DNA of 64,000 bases from positions 4,216,001 through 4,280,000 of the forward strand of contig NZ_CP089414.1 in NCBI RefSeq assembly GCF_022394535.1, read 5' to 3'. Of this stretch, positions 38,075-47,135 are shown piece by piece. How positions within the stretch are numbered: position 1 is the first letter of the stretch; the number at the start of each line of letters is the position of its first letter. The DNA is from Dyella terrae (GTDB lineage Bacteria > Pseudomonadota > Gammaproteobacteria > Xanthomonadales > Rhodanobacteraceae). The notes under the pieces were generated by a model, which had not been told where the DNA came from, made no database searches, and was given only the letters and a program-made list of their open reading frames with translations. The position numbers and the translations under genes are program-made.

Positions 38075-39643
38075 TTAGGGGCCAGCCATCGGTGTGTTCT
38101 GCTGCAATTGCTGGGTGGGTGCGTTTTGCGCCAGCGCGTGCCCTGCTTGCGGCTGAGCCTGCTGCTGCCATGTCGCACTGCTTCGTTCAATCGGAGTAGC
38201 CATGGCCTGTGCCGTATCCACCTGCGCAATGCGCTTGAAGGGCGACTTGATGTCGCCTTCTACTGCATAGGCGCGCGAGGCATCGTCGCTGAGCACCACG
38301 TGGTGAATTTGGTTCATGCCGCCCTGGCGCGCCGCCACCGTCAATGCCGCCGCAAGATTGTCGCTGCGTTGGTCTGATGAGCGCTGATGCGAAGCGTCGA
38401 GTTGCTGGACGGCACCGCGCGCCTGCTGGAAGAGCGCATGGTCGGGATGCGTGGCCTCGTTGAGCATGGATTTCTCCGCGGCCGGCTTGTTGTCAAACCA
38501 TGAGCCCGGATGGCTCAAGGTATCGAACACTTTCGAGGCCTTCTCGCTTGTGGCTTCCTCTGCAGCGTGCAGCGCCTTGCCTGCGCTCTCGAACGCATGC
38601 TCAGCACCCGCGGCGACGTTCCTTGCGGCGTCACCGACCCTATGCGCAGCCGATGTCGCTGCGTGCTCGACGGCAGCTACATCACGTACCACCTCGTTCT
38701 TGACCGCAGTACCCGCACGCTCGGCGGCTTCGACAGCTTCGTGCGCCACATGCGTTGCCGCATGCCAGCCTTCGGTCGCTTTCTCGGCCACGGTGTGGCC
38801 CACTGCCTCACCGGCATCCACGATCGTCTTGGGAATCTCCCAGCCAAGGGACAAGCCCTTGCGCAAGTCGCCCACGTCGTTGCGATAGCGGTCGATCATC
38901 TGCTGGTGCTCGCGATACAGCGCCTCACCTTGCGGCCCGACGATCGAATGGCCAAGCAGCTTGCTGTCCGGCACAAAGTTATCGATGGCGTGAGCGTTGA
39001 AGTCGATCGCCTTGAACGGATTGCGCGGGCTCGATAACGTGCTGTCATCGCGATAGCCGGCCTTGGTTAGCGTGTCGATATCCTGCTGCACGGCATAGGT
39101 GCGCACCTCGCCAAAGTGCGGGCTGGCTGCGCTCACCACGTCCGTGGCGCGCACGTGGTCGATCACCTGATGGCCGCCCTCGGGCACGCCCTGCCACAGC
39201 CCGGCAGCACCATAGGCGTTGAAGGTTTCGCCCTTGAGTCCGAACTTGGATGCGTTGATTTCCGCAAGCGTGCCGCCAAGGGAGTGGCCGGTTACCGTCA
39301 CCGGCATGGGGCCGGTTTCCTTCTCCAGCGCATGCACCTGATCGAGAACGCGCTGGGTGAAGGCGATGGCATCGGGCGATTGGACATTGACGCCCGCGAT
39401 CACCATGCCCGCATCGGTACCACCGTCCTTCAGTGGCTCGCGATCGAACTCCGTGCCGCGGTACGCAATGATGACTTCATGCGTATCCAGGCGCTCGTAG
39501 GCCGTGGCCTGAAAGCCCGTGCCAGTGTCCGCGTAGTCGAGGGCCTTGTAACTGACCCCGCCCAGTTCGACGCGCTGCCCTTTGACCGGTGTCTGGTAGG
39601 CGTTCTGCGAGAGCAGGGCGTAGTCGGATGTGCTGACCGTCAT
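38075..39643 (-). CDS. X-T4SS effector: class 3 lipase with XVIPCD
   Basis: A 522-residue protein lacking a signal peptide. Residues 1-250 are a class 3 lipase: VIIAYRGTEFDRE as the oxyanion segment, Ser121 in TGHSLGGTLAE, Asp168 in RATDVVSA and His218 in FNAHAIDNF. Residues 275-375 are Ala/Glu/His-rich amphipathic helices that could insert in or lie on membranes. Residues 392-490 are the XVIPCD (HALFQQ, SSDQRSDNLAAALTVAA, HHVVLSDDASRAYAVEG, SPFKRIAQVD), and the tail is Gln-rich. Its start overlaps the stop of the immunity-type lipoprotein gene by four bases (ATGA). Phospholipid attack in rival cells is predicted from family knowledge of X-Tfe lipases. Confidence 0.92.
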   Translation of the reverse strand: MTVSTSDYALLSQNAYQTPVKGQRVELGGVSYKALDYADTGTGFQATAYERLDTHEVIIAYRGTEFDREPLKDGGTDAGMVIAGVNVQSPDAIAFTQRVLDQVHALEKETGPMPVTVTGHSLGGTLAEINASKFGLKGETFNAYGAAGLWQGVPEGGHQVIDHVRATDVVSAASPHFGEVRTYAVQQDIDTLTKAGYRDDSTLSSPRNPFKAIDFNAHAIDNFVPDSKLLGHSIVGPQGEALYREHQQMIDRYRNDVGDLRKGLSLGWEIPKTIVDAGEAVGHTVAEKATEGWHAATHVAHEAVEAAERAGTAVKNEVVRDVAAVEHAATSAAHRVGDAARNVAAGAEHAFESAGKALHAAEEATSEKASKVFDTLSHPGSWFDNKPAAEKSMLNEATHPDHALFQQARGAVQQLDASHQRSSDQRSDNLAAALTVAARQGGMNQIHHVVLSDDASRAYAVEGDIKSPFKRIAQVDTAQAMATPIERSSATWQQQAQPQAGHALAQNAPTQQLQQNTPMAGP

Positions 39644-40273
39644 GGGGTGATCTCCTCGGCGGTCAACGTAGCGGAGAAGGTGCTGGTGGGATCTTTGTAA
39701 TCCTCACGACGCGCGCGGCCGCTGTCCGTCAGGGAGGGCGCGTCTGGCTTGGTCGAGTCTTCGTAGAAATGTTTGGAGAAGTAAGTGACAACCGGTGTAC
39801 CGGCCTTGATGTCCTTCAGGAAGATCGACGGGCTGAAATCCATCTTGCCGACTTTCAGCTCAATGCCGGCCGCCACCAGTTCCCACTGGCAGACGCCAAG
39901 GCCGTAGTAGTCCTCATCGACAAAGCGATCCGCATACAAAGTGCCCTTGTAGACGTTGTCGCTCACATGCGTGAGCGTCAGGGGAATGTGCTCCTGCGGC
40001 ACGATGGTGGCGCCACTGATGGGCGTCAGCGGTACGCAACGACCATTGCTGACCTGGTAATCGACCGAGCCGGCCACGCTGTCGAAGGGGCCTGGCGCTC
40101 CGTCGATCCTGAGCGTGATGTCGTAACGCTGCTTGGGAGTCGGATTCTGCTTGATGTCGGGCTTTTTCATAGGGCTACCGCAGGCGGAAGAGGTCAGGGC
40201 AAGGAACAGGGCAAATGCGATCCCGTTGGACGAGTGTCGCCAGCTCCTTGGTCTCAGGGATAGCTATCGACAT
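39640..40273 (-). CDS. Candidate immunity lipoprotein for the lipase effector, frameshifted near its start
   Basis: The frame ending at 39640 can be read from an ATG at 40170 (176 residues), but that would skip a clear lipoprotein signal encoded just upstream in the same frame: a hydrophobic run IAFALFLALTSSAC with the acceptor Cys at 40182-40180. The only good start is ATG 40273, with GGAGG eight bases upstream, in a frame shifted by one. The span has one base too many, so an indel near 40256-40264 would give a lipoprotein of about 210 residues. Motifs include ADRFVDEDYYG and GVCQW. Its end overlaps the lipase effector start. X-Tfi immunity proteins are periplasmic lipoproteins encoded directly before their effectors, so this role is likely but not shown. 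Confidence 0.72.
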
Positions 40274-40340
40274 GATCGATACCTCCGAGGTGTGCAATGA
40301 GCCTTCCAGGTCGGAGCCATGGCGATGATGTTGCATATCA

Positions 40341-40763
40341 TCATTGCTGGCACTCCTCGGCGGTCAGCGTCGTGGAGAAGGTATTGCCGGAAACCCCATA
40401 GTCTTCCCGGCGCGGGTTGCCGCTGTCGTTGAATGGGGGCATCGCGAGATGGTGTGCACCGGCATCGACTTGCTTCGACAGGTAGGTGAGGACTGAGCTG
40501 CCGGATCGAACGTCCTTCACGAAAAATCCTGGACTGAAGCTCATCCTGCCGACTTTCATATCGAAATCTGCGGCCATGATCTCCCAGTGACATACGCAAA
40601 GCCCGTAGTAATCCTCGTCGACGAAGCGGTCCACATGAAGCTTGGCCTTGTAGACCTTGGTGCCCGCCTTCGTCAGCGGATCTGTGTACGGCTGATTGGC
40701 GAAGACCGGTTTTCCGTCAGCGTCGTGAGCTGAAGACGAGGCCGGCTTGGCCGAGCTCAGTAC
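40341..40763 (-). pseudogene. Truncated paralogue of the immunity lipoprotein gene
   Basis: The frame is open from the codon after a TAG at 40764-40766 to 40341 and encodes a homologue of the C-terminal two thirds of the adjacent immunity-type protein: VYKAKLHVDRFVDEDYYG, VCHWEI, FSPGFFVKDV, PRREDYG and TLTAEE align in order. It has no signal peptide and no ATG start; the first plausible initiation codon is GTG 40634 inside the conserved core. Only five bases separate its open frame from the stop of the upstream secreted-protein gene. The likeliest explanation is a tandem duplicate that lost its 5' end. A short cytosolic product from GTG 40634 cannot be excluded. Confidence 0.7.
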
Positions 40764-40768
40764 CTATT

Positions 40769-41023
40769 TTATTTGCCAAAAGCAAAAGGACAGACGGCGG
40801 TATACAGCTTCGCCGATACCGGGTTGAAGCACTCTTCGTCGGTAACCACGTATGTGCCGGTGGCCGGATTCAAGGGGGCCCAGCAGTCCGCCGGCCAGCC
40901 CAGCGTACAGAACAGGAAGGGGTTGTTGTCGTAGTACGGTATGAACTTGTAGAACGGCGTAGCAATGGCGCTAGTGCCTATCGCCATCAGAACAACGGCA
41001 AGCAGCGGTTTGAACAGTCGCAT
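40769..41023 (-). CDS. Small secreted protein within the X-T4SS operon
   Basis: An 84-residue product from ATG 41023, with AAGGA ten bases upstream. The signal peptide is RLFKPLLAVVLMAIGTSAIA; the mature peptide is about 63 residues with four cysteines (FCTLGW, DCWAP, EECFNP, AVCPF) and many aromatic residues. I do not recognise a family. The location between the DUF4189 gene and the truncated immunity copy suggests a periplasmic accessory or immunity-type protein. The upstream ATG at 41080 would add a tail without sense as a signal peptide. Confidence 0.65.
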   Translation of the reverse strand: MRLFKPLLAVVLMAIGTSAIATPFYKFIPYYDNNPFLFCTLGWPADCWAPLNPATGTYVVTDEECFNPVSAKLYTAVCPFAFGK

Positions 41024-41184
41024 ATAACGGTCCTTCGTCAGCGGGTGGAGTTGGCATCTAGCCGGTGGTCGTCCCTTCACTTAGGTAGACGCGAGGGTTC
41101 GACCCGGAGGCTTTCAACGTATATGTTCCGCGGTAGGTACGGGCTGTTGGTGCGCTAGCGTGGCGGAGTGTTCTCGCTCCAGGT

Positions 41185-41691
41185 CTAATGAACTTGGATA
41201 GGACGGCTGCAGGCGGTGTAGTAAGTGTGGCAATTGTTGGCGCCGGCGCTTTTGCATGTGCTCATGCCTCTCTGCGACGCTTTCTCGATAGTGGTGTCGG
41301 CGGCAGCGTTATACCCGGAATCACTTACCGTGAACGCAACGCAGCCGTTCTCGTAGGGTATTTCTACTTTGCATGCGGCCCCGCCTTTTCGTTTGCAATC
41401 AGCCATGGCTGCTCGCTCTGCAGCGCTCTGGCTTAGTTGGTCGATGGCGACGCCAAGCACACCATGTGGTTCATCCGACGCGATGGCGCCCCATCGCGAT
41501 TCCCACTTAGGGGGCGGGGGTTGGAGTGCTTGAGATTGCTCCGGAGGTGGCTCATTGCCTGGTAAGCAGGTGCTCACGCCTCCGGCGGTCGAGAGGATAT
41601 CCCCAGGAGCGCATCCGGCAACTTGTGCGTTCGCGTGCAAGGACATCGCGCTCATGACAAGCATTAGGCACATCAGAGTGAAGGCTTTCAT
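41185..41691 (-). CDS. DUF4189 domain-containing exported protein
   Basis: A 168-residue protein with a Sec signal peptide (TLMCLMLVMSAMSLHANA). After a Pro-rich linker the DUF4189 domain begins at WGAIASDEPHGVLGVAIDQLSQS and includes ADCKRKGGAACKVEIPY and ENGCVAF; six or more cysteines suggest disulfides. DUF4189 genes recur in Xanthomonadales T4SS loci, beside virB6 or effector genes, but their role is not settled. Its ATG overlaps the virB6 stop by four bases, so it is translated with the virB operon. It could be a T4SS accessory or a periplasmic protection factor. Confidence 0.85.
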   Translation of the reverse strand: MKAFTLMCLMLVMSAMSLHANAQVAGCAPGDILSTAGGVSTCLPGNEPPPEQSQALQPPPPKWESRWGAIASDEPHGVLGVAIDQLSQSAAERAAMADCKRKGGAACKVEIPYENGCVAFTVSDSGYNAAADTTIEKASQRGMSTCKSAGANNCHTYYTACSRPIQVH

Positions 41692-42770
41692 ATTTGCGTG
41701 CCCCCGGATTTGACGGCGTCTTGGTTGGCTACAGATTGAGCGAGACCGCGAGGCGTTGTGGCGGGGTTGCTGAACCCACCGCTGCCGTGCTGCTGTGTTT
41801 GGCTGGTTTGACTGGTGGCAGGAGCCCCGCCTCCGGCGTACGCAGGGTTGTATCCGCCGCCGCCACTATAGGCAGAACCGCCCGCTTGCTTGCCCGCGCT
41901 CACCTGTGGCGCCGGAATGAAGTTACCCATAGCGCCGTTGAAGAAAGCCGCCGCCATCGGTGGCGTGGTGATGATGATTACCGTCATCAACAGGCCGACA
42001 CCACCCTGCTGCATGGCGGCGGTATTGAAGCCGGGGTTGCCCAAGCCCGCGAGGCGGGTGATGAGGTCGGCCGACCAGATGGCACCGGCGACGCGATAGG
42101 TGAGGTCAAGCACGATGGCGATCATGCCGCTGAGTACGGCCATGGAGAACATGGTGCCGACAGCATAGGTGAGCCATCGCCGGAAGAGGTCTTTGGTCTG
42201 ATCAAACATCAGGCTGAGTATGAACAATGGACCGAGGCCTACGATAAGCGCGAGCGCCACCTGATACATCAATAGCATGGCGCCCGCAGTCATCGCCGGT
42301 GCAGCAATACCCAGGGTGGCGAGCAGCGAGGCGCGCGCTTTGGCGTTGTCGGATACGACATCGCCAATAGGTACCTGCACCATGTCGATGGCGCTGGAGG
42401 CGGCGGACACGAGCACGAGATTTTTATCGATCTGCGATGCGGGCGAACTGTCCGATCCGTTGACGATCTGATTGACGGCTTCCGGTAGCTGTTTGTAAAG
42501 CAGGTCGTACAGGTCGCCGCCGCCGACCGACCAGGCTTTGGCTGCCGCAACGATCAGTGAAACTTTGATCATGTGCGTCACCGTGGTCATCATGGACTCG
42601 TGCGACTGCCCCGTGACCATGCGATAGCCCCGGAAGAAGACCCACAACGTCACCAGGATGAACGCGAAGTTCGCGACCCAGCCGGTGGCGTTGCCCATCA
42701 TGTCAACGCCGTACTGCTCAACCTTATTGGTGAGGTAGTTGTAGATCAGTGCAAAGTATGCGGAGTCCAT
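41688..42770 (-). CDS. virB6: T4SS inner-membrane protein VirB6
   Basis: A polytopic inner-membrane component of the secretion channel, 360 residues. About six hydrophobic helices are visible (for example WVANFAFILVTLWVFF, VALALIVGLGPLFILSLMF, GVGLLMTVIIITTPPMAAA). The central FDQTKDLFRRWLTYAVG loop is typical of VirB6/TrbL. The C-terminal 65 residues are Gly/Ser/Gln-rich. It lies between virB5 and the DUF4189 gene; its stop overlaps the latter. Confidence 0.92.
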   Translation of the reverse strand: MDSAYFALIYNYLTNKVEQYGVDMMGNATGWVANFAFILVTLWVFFRGYRMVTGQSHESMMTTVTHMIKVSLIVAAAKAWSVGGGDLYDLLYKQLPEAVNQIVNGSDSSPASQIDKNLVLVSAASSAIDMVQVPIGDVVSDNAKARASLLATLGIAAPAMTAGAMLLMYQVALALIVGLGPLFILSLMFDQTKDLFRRWLTYAVGTMFSMAVLSGMIAIVLDLTYRVAGAIWSADLITRLAGLGNPGFNTAAMQQGGVGLLMTVIIITTPPMAAAFFNGAMGNFIPAPQVSAGKQAGGSAYSGGGGYNPAYAGGGAPATSQTSQTQQHGSGGFSNPATTPRGLAQSVANQDAVKSGGTQI

Positions 42771-42851
42771 GGGCTTTCACGATGTTCAGGTGGGGCCTCG
42801 GCGCAACATGATGGAGTGGTTTTCCATCACGTCACGAGCGCTGGCTTTGGA

Positions 42852-43598
42852 TCAGTTGCCGACGGACAGTGCTGCGCCGAAGGTGACGACCTGCATGGCA
42901 TTGCCGAGCATGGTGCCTTTCATGGCGGTCTGGGCGAGCATGGACTGTCGTTCCTTGAGGGTGGCGATGATCGCGTCGTCCGCCTTGATCTGCTGGTCGA
43001 CATTGGCCATCTCTACGCTCAGTGCGTTCTGCGACTGGCTGGTCTGGGCCTGTGAAACTTGGCGGCTGCCAGAGGCGAAGGCGTCGAGACTGTTCAGGCC
43101 ACTGACGAGACTGCTCAGATTGTTGGAGTAGTCATTCATGCGGTTGAGCATCCCAGCCACGATGTTGTACTTGTGGATCTGCCGCATCACGATCTGGTAG
43201 CAGATCTGGGTCTGCTGGGACTTGATATCACTGCTCATGTCCACGCCGAAGACATTGGCGACCATGCTAACGGGATCGGCGCCCGGACATTGGTTCGTTG
43301 CCGTGGTCTGCGCATCGGAGTCGCTGATGATTGGCAGGCTATTCGAGATGGGCAGCAGATTGAGACCCATGCTGCTGATGGTGTTCTTGATGGTGCTGTA
43401 GGTCTGTTCCAGCTGGCTCAGCTGATCGGCCAGGCTGGTGATCTGCGTCGCCTGGTTTGCCGTTACCAAGCCCTGCATGGTGGGGTCGTTCACAATCCAC
43501 TGGGCATTCGCCGGCATGACCGTGAACCCGCCAACGGAAAGACAAGCCAGAAGCGCCACAATCTTGATTTGTATGCGATGCGTGAGTGGACGAATCAT
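42852..43598 (-). CDS. virB5: T4SS minor pilin VirB5
   Basis: A 248-residue exported protein with a signal peptide (IVALLACLSVGGFTVMPANA). It begins QWIVNDPTMQGLVTANQ, the typical VirB5/TrbJ N-terminus, followed by a long helical coiled-coil region (LADQLSQLEQTYSTIKNTI) and a C-terminal helix. VirB5 caps the pilus tip. The gene lies between virB4 and virB6 as in other X-T4SS operons, 81 bases before virB6. Confidence 0.9.
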   Translation of the reverse strand: MIRPLTHRIQIKIVALLACLSVGGFTVMPANAQWIVNDPTMQGLVTANQATQITSLADQLSQLEQTYSTIKNTISSMGLNLLPISNSLPIISDSDAQTTATNQCPGADPVSMVANVFGVDMSSDIKSQQTQICYQIVMRQIHKYNIVAGMLNRMNDYSNNLSSLVSGLNSLDAFASGSRQVSQAQTSQSQNALSVEMANVDQQIKADDAIIATLKERQSMLAQTAMKGTMLGNAMQVVTFGAALSVGN

Positions 43599-43643
43599 GT
43601 CGGATGCCTCTTTGGGTGGCGGGTAAAGTGTTGCGGTTAAAAC

Positions 43644-46104
43644 TCAATGGGCCGCGCGGCGAAGCGGTGCTTCAGTCTTGGTCTTGCCCTTGCCGCTGCC
43701 TTTGCGCTGGTCGTAGAAGGTCTGCAGCCATTGTTCCGGGCCCAGGCTGTCGACCGGGGCGCCTGCAGCATCCGCATGCTCCTTGAGTACGCGATGCATG
43801 ATGTCGATGTTGTCGGTAGATGCGGAGATCACTGCCAGGGAGTCATCCATGCCGCGCAGGTTCAACTGGCAAACAGCTGATGCGTGGCCTTGTTTGACCA
43901 GGAAGCAGCGCGAACGCTCGTCCAGGCTGACTACCACCTGATACTCCGCCTCAGTCAGCTTCAGCCCCTCCACGTAGTCTTCGCGGCTCGCATTGGGGTT
44001 GGGCAACAGAACCATCGTGGCGGTCTGCTCGATGAGCGAGGCAGCGATGTCGCTGGCCAGTGCGTCTTCCGGGCTTTGCGTGGCGAAGATGCCAAGGCCG
44101 TTCTGCTTACGGATGGTCTTCTGCTTGTTCTTGGCGAACTCCTTCAGGCCGCCCTGGCCATCGAGGATCTTCCAGAACTCGTCCATCACATAGATGAGCG
44201 GCCGACCGTCGATGAGCTCTTCCAGTCGGTGCAGCAGGTAGTTGATCACCGGTACGCGCACTTCCGGGTTATCGATCACGTCGGTGTAGTCGAAGCCGAT
44301 GATCGGGGCCTTCCTGAGGTCGATCGTATCTACCGGGTTATCGAACACCCAGCCCAGCGAATGGCCCGTGGTCCACTTGCGCATGCGGATGAACAAGCCG
44401 TCGTCACCCATGTTGGGCAGGCTCTTCTGGAAGTTGGCCATGGTTCGCAGGTGCATCGGCGTATCGAGGATGTTCTCCACCGCGCGGTGGATGTCCTCTT
44501 CCTCGCGGGAGCTGTAGATCGTTTTGCCGGCCAGAACTTTGATGAGCTCAACCAGGAACTGGACGTTGGCTTCTGTACGCTGGCACTGGAAAGGATTGAA
44601 GCCGGTGGGCTGTCCGTTCTCCAGTGCCAGGTAGTTACCGCCACAAGCGCGCACGAAGATCTCGGCGCCACGATCCTTGTCAAAGAAAAAGATGGTCGGC
44701 GTTGGCGAGAGCTTCTGCACTTGGCTGAGCAGGAAGTTGATCAGTGCGGTCTTGCCGGTACCTGACTTGCCGATCACCATCGTATTGGCGATGGCTTTTT
44801 CACCCAGCGAGTTCTCGTTGGGATGGGTGGCATGGAAGTTGAAATAATAGGCCTGACCGTTGGTGGTCTGCAGCGTAGTAACGCAGTCCCCCCCACGGGT
44901 TGTTGGCCTTCTTGCCGGTGGCGAAGTTGTGCAGCGGCGAAAGCCCAAGAAAGTTCAGTGAGCTGACGTTGGCCAGACGCGTGCGGTACTTCCAGTTGCC
45001 TGCGAATTGCGCATAGAACGCCGAGGTGACAGCAAGATCTTCCTTCACCGAGACGAAGCCCGCGTTAGACAGCTCTGCACGTGTGACGGCAAGCTGTTGC
45101 GCCAACAACTCCTGACTAGTCGCGTAAACCGCCATGGAAAAGTGATACTCGCCGAGCACAAAGTTGCCGGACGCCAACTGGTCCATGGCGTGGTCTAGCT
45201 CGATGATCTGGCTTACGGCCTTGTCACCGGAGGAGATCATCATGCCCTTGGTACGTTCCAGCGCCTTGATCGCATCGTGGCGGCCCATAGGGCTGAACGA
45301 GTGGGTGATGACGTACTCGAAGTCCAGGTACTTCAGGCCGTTGAGAATGCCGGGGTAGGTGCCCTCCGGGTATTCCTTGACGTTCAGGATGGCGCCGAAA
45401 TGGTTGACGCCGCTCGGCGTGGTGATTGCGAAGTCGCCACTTTTGGCCGAAAAGCGCAGACGGCTGATCGGCAGATAGGCGGGCACGGGTGCAGATAGCA
45501 CCGGCACAGGTTCATCCATGCGGTTCAACAGATAACCGAACAGCTCTAATGTTTCGGAGAACACCAAGCCGTTGGACGCTTCGTACATACCGAGGCGGTA
45601 CGGAGCATAGTCCTTGAGTACAGCCTCCACGTTGCCGGCTAGCTCGTTGACCGTGGCGACCGCGTGGGCCTGCGCGGACTCGAGCTGACCGACATCCGAC
45701 GTCTTATCCTTGAAGCGTTTGCCGCCGACTACCGGGCGGTAGATCAGCGTCAGGTACAGCTCGTTCTGCATCAGCTTCTGACTCGACAGTGCATCGTAGT
45801 ACTGGTCGGACATCTGCTGATTGAATGCTTGCTTGAACTCGCTGTGATCACGCAGCCGTCGACGACGTCGTACGTCGTGCACCCAGAAGGCTACGTTAAC
45901 GAAGTCGGGCGCACGCAGCGTCTGCAGCATGCGATTGAAGGTGTTATGGCGGTGCTCCAGCTCCCACTCGTCGCGCCCGACGAAGGGTAAGCCTTCAAGG
46001 CGCCACGTCATCAGGTAGTCGCCCTCAACGGTCTTGATCACCGTTGGCGATACATGGGTGGACAGCGGAACGTGTGCGCTGATGGGGGCGTCTGGGGTAA
46101 ACAT
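43644..46104 (-). CDS. virB4: T4SS ATPase VirB4, frameshifted
   Basis: The largest T4SS ATPase, energising pilus assembly and transport; about 819 residues after repair. The N-terminal part (46104 to about 44890) carries the CagE/TrbE_VirB domain. The C-terminal part has Walker A MVIGKSGTGKTA at about residue 445 and Walker B RPLIYVMDEFWKIL. The halves overlap in two frames and join if the seven-C run at 44888-44894 is six: the joint then reads NPWGDCVTTLQTTNGQ. As sequenced, the 5' frame ends 80 bases later in unrelated sequence. The span has one base too many. Since VirB4 is essential for any T4SS, this decides whether the system works in this strain. Confidence 0.93.
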
Positions 46105-46212
46105 GAGAGGAGCTGCCGGTCAAGGGTAAGGGTGAGGTCTTCGACGGAGCAAAACAAAACGTGGAGTAGAGGCATGGGCTGCTATCTGGCTTGCCGCCCA
46201 TGCCTTACGCCA

Positions 46213-46521
46213 TTACTTCTTCCTGTCGCGCGAATCGCGGTAGCTGTTGGGAGTGAACGCCCACATGCCGTCATGCAGCTGCAGATTCCGTACGCGTGTG
46301 CGGAACTGAAGACGCAGGCCAAGCAAGCGGAAGATCAACTCGTCTCGCTTGGCCATCTGGCGCATCACCATGATGGCTGGCGGTATCAGCAACAGAAAGT
46401 AAAGATTGAAGTACATGCCAAGCAGCAGCCCGCCGCCCGCGACCAGAAAAAAGGGCACGTAAGGTACGCCCATGAACATGGGCGGACGGGTGCAGCCGCG
46501 AAACAGCACGTTCTTATGCAT
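46213..46521 (-). CDS. virB3: T4SS inner-membrane protein VirB3
   Basis: A 102-residue protein from ATG 46521: MHKNVLFRGCTRPPMFMGVPY, followed by one or two hydrophobic helices (FFLVAGGGLLLGMYFNLYFLLLIPP) and the conserved KRDELIFRLLGLRLQ. The start overlaps the virB2 stop by eight bases. VirB3 partners with VirB4 at the inner membrane. The longer open frame upstream is the shadow of virB2 and is not used. Confidence 0.93.
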   Translation of the reverse strand: MHKNVLFRGCTRPPMFMGVPYVPFFLVAGGGLLLGMYFNLYFLLLIPPAIMVMRQMAKRDELIFRLLGLRLQFRTRVRNLQLHDGMWAFTPNSYRDSRDRKK

Positions 46522-46936
46522 AGTGCTGCAGAAACTGCACGGCCGAATGCACGTGATCCAGCAGCATGGTGGTGTTGTTGGAGGTGCCGCCGCAGGTGGT
46601 GCTGGCACTGGAGCTGCCGCCGATGACCATCTTGGCGATCTGAGCGGCAGCGCCGATGAGCACGCCGCCGATGAGTGCCGGCGCCACCTCGGTGATGCGC
46701 TTATGCGCAAAGGCGATCTGATAGCCGGAGAAAATGATGGCGATCGTCACGATGGCAAACGATGCGACGTTTAGCAGCGTGTTGACGGTACCGAGAACGC
46801 CGCAGAGGTTGGATTGCGCATCATCGGCGAACGCCATGCCCGGAAGGATGATGGCAGCCGTCATGGTCAAGATGACGGCGCGATCCAGCATGCGCTTGCG
46901 CTGGGCGGTGGTATTGATGAAGGGTTTGATTGCCAT
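46514..46936 (-). CDS. virB2: T4SS major pilin VirB2
   Basis: A 140-residue pilin precursor from ATG 46936 (MAIKPFINTTAQRKRM), with AAGGA nine bases upstream. A long signal-like helix (AVILTMTAAIILPGMAFA) is followed by two hydrophobic helices of the mature pilin (VNTLLNVASFAIVTIAIIFSGY and IGGVLIGAAAQIAKMVIGG). Unlike Agrobacterium VirB2 it continues with a Ser/Thr tail containing a Cys. It precedes virB3, with which it overlaps. Confidence 0.92.
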   Translation of the reverse strand: MAIKPFINTTAQRKRMLDRAVILTMTAAIILPGMAFADDAQSNLCGVLGTVNTLLNVASFAIVTIAIIFSGYQIAFAHKRITEVAPALIGGVLIGAAAQIAKMVIGGSSSASTTCGGTSNNTTMLLDHVHSAVQFLQHYA

Positions 46937-47135
46937 GGGTGTCTTTCCTTGTCGATCGATTGAGAGTGGTTGGAAGTGGGCACCGCGACGCGTCTCGCTG
47001 CACGTCCGTAGCATTGGCCCTGCCGGGACTCGACCATTCCGCGATAGCGGAACTATCGGTGCTTGGTATCCGAAGGAAGTCGCGGCGTCTTGCGAGTCAT
47101 GACGTCGCGGGCTTTCCGTCGGTGTATGTCAGGTT

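Noticed and set aside
40264..40599. 111-codon minus-strand frame across the truncated immunity copy
   Set aside because: It is the alternate frame of the paralogue; the homologous frame is the one ending at 40341.
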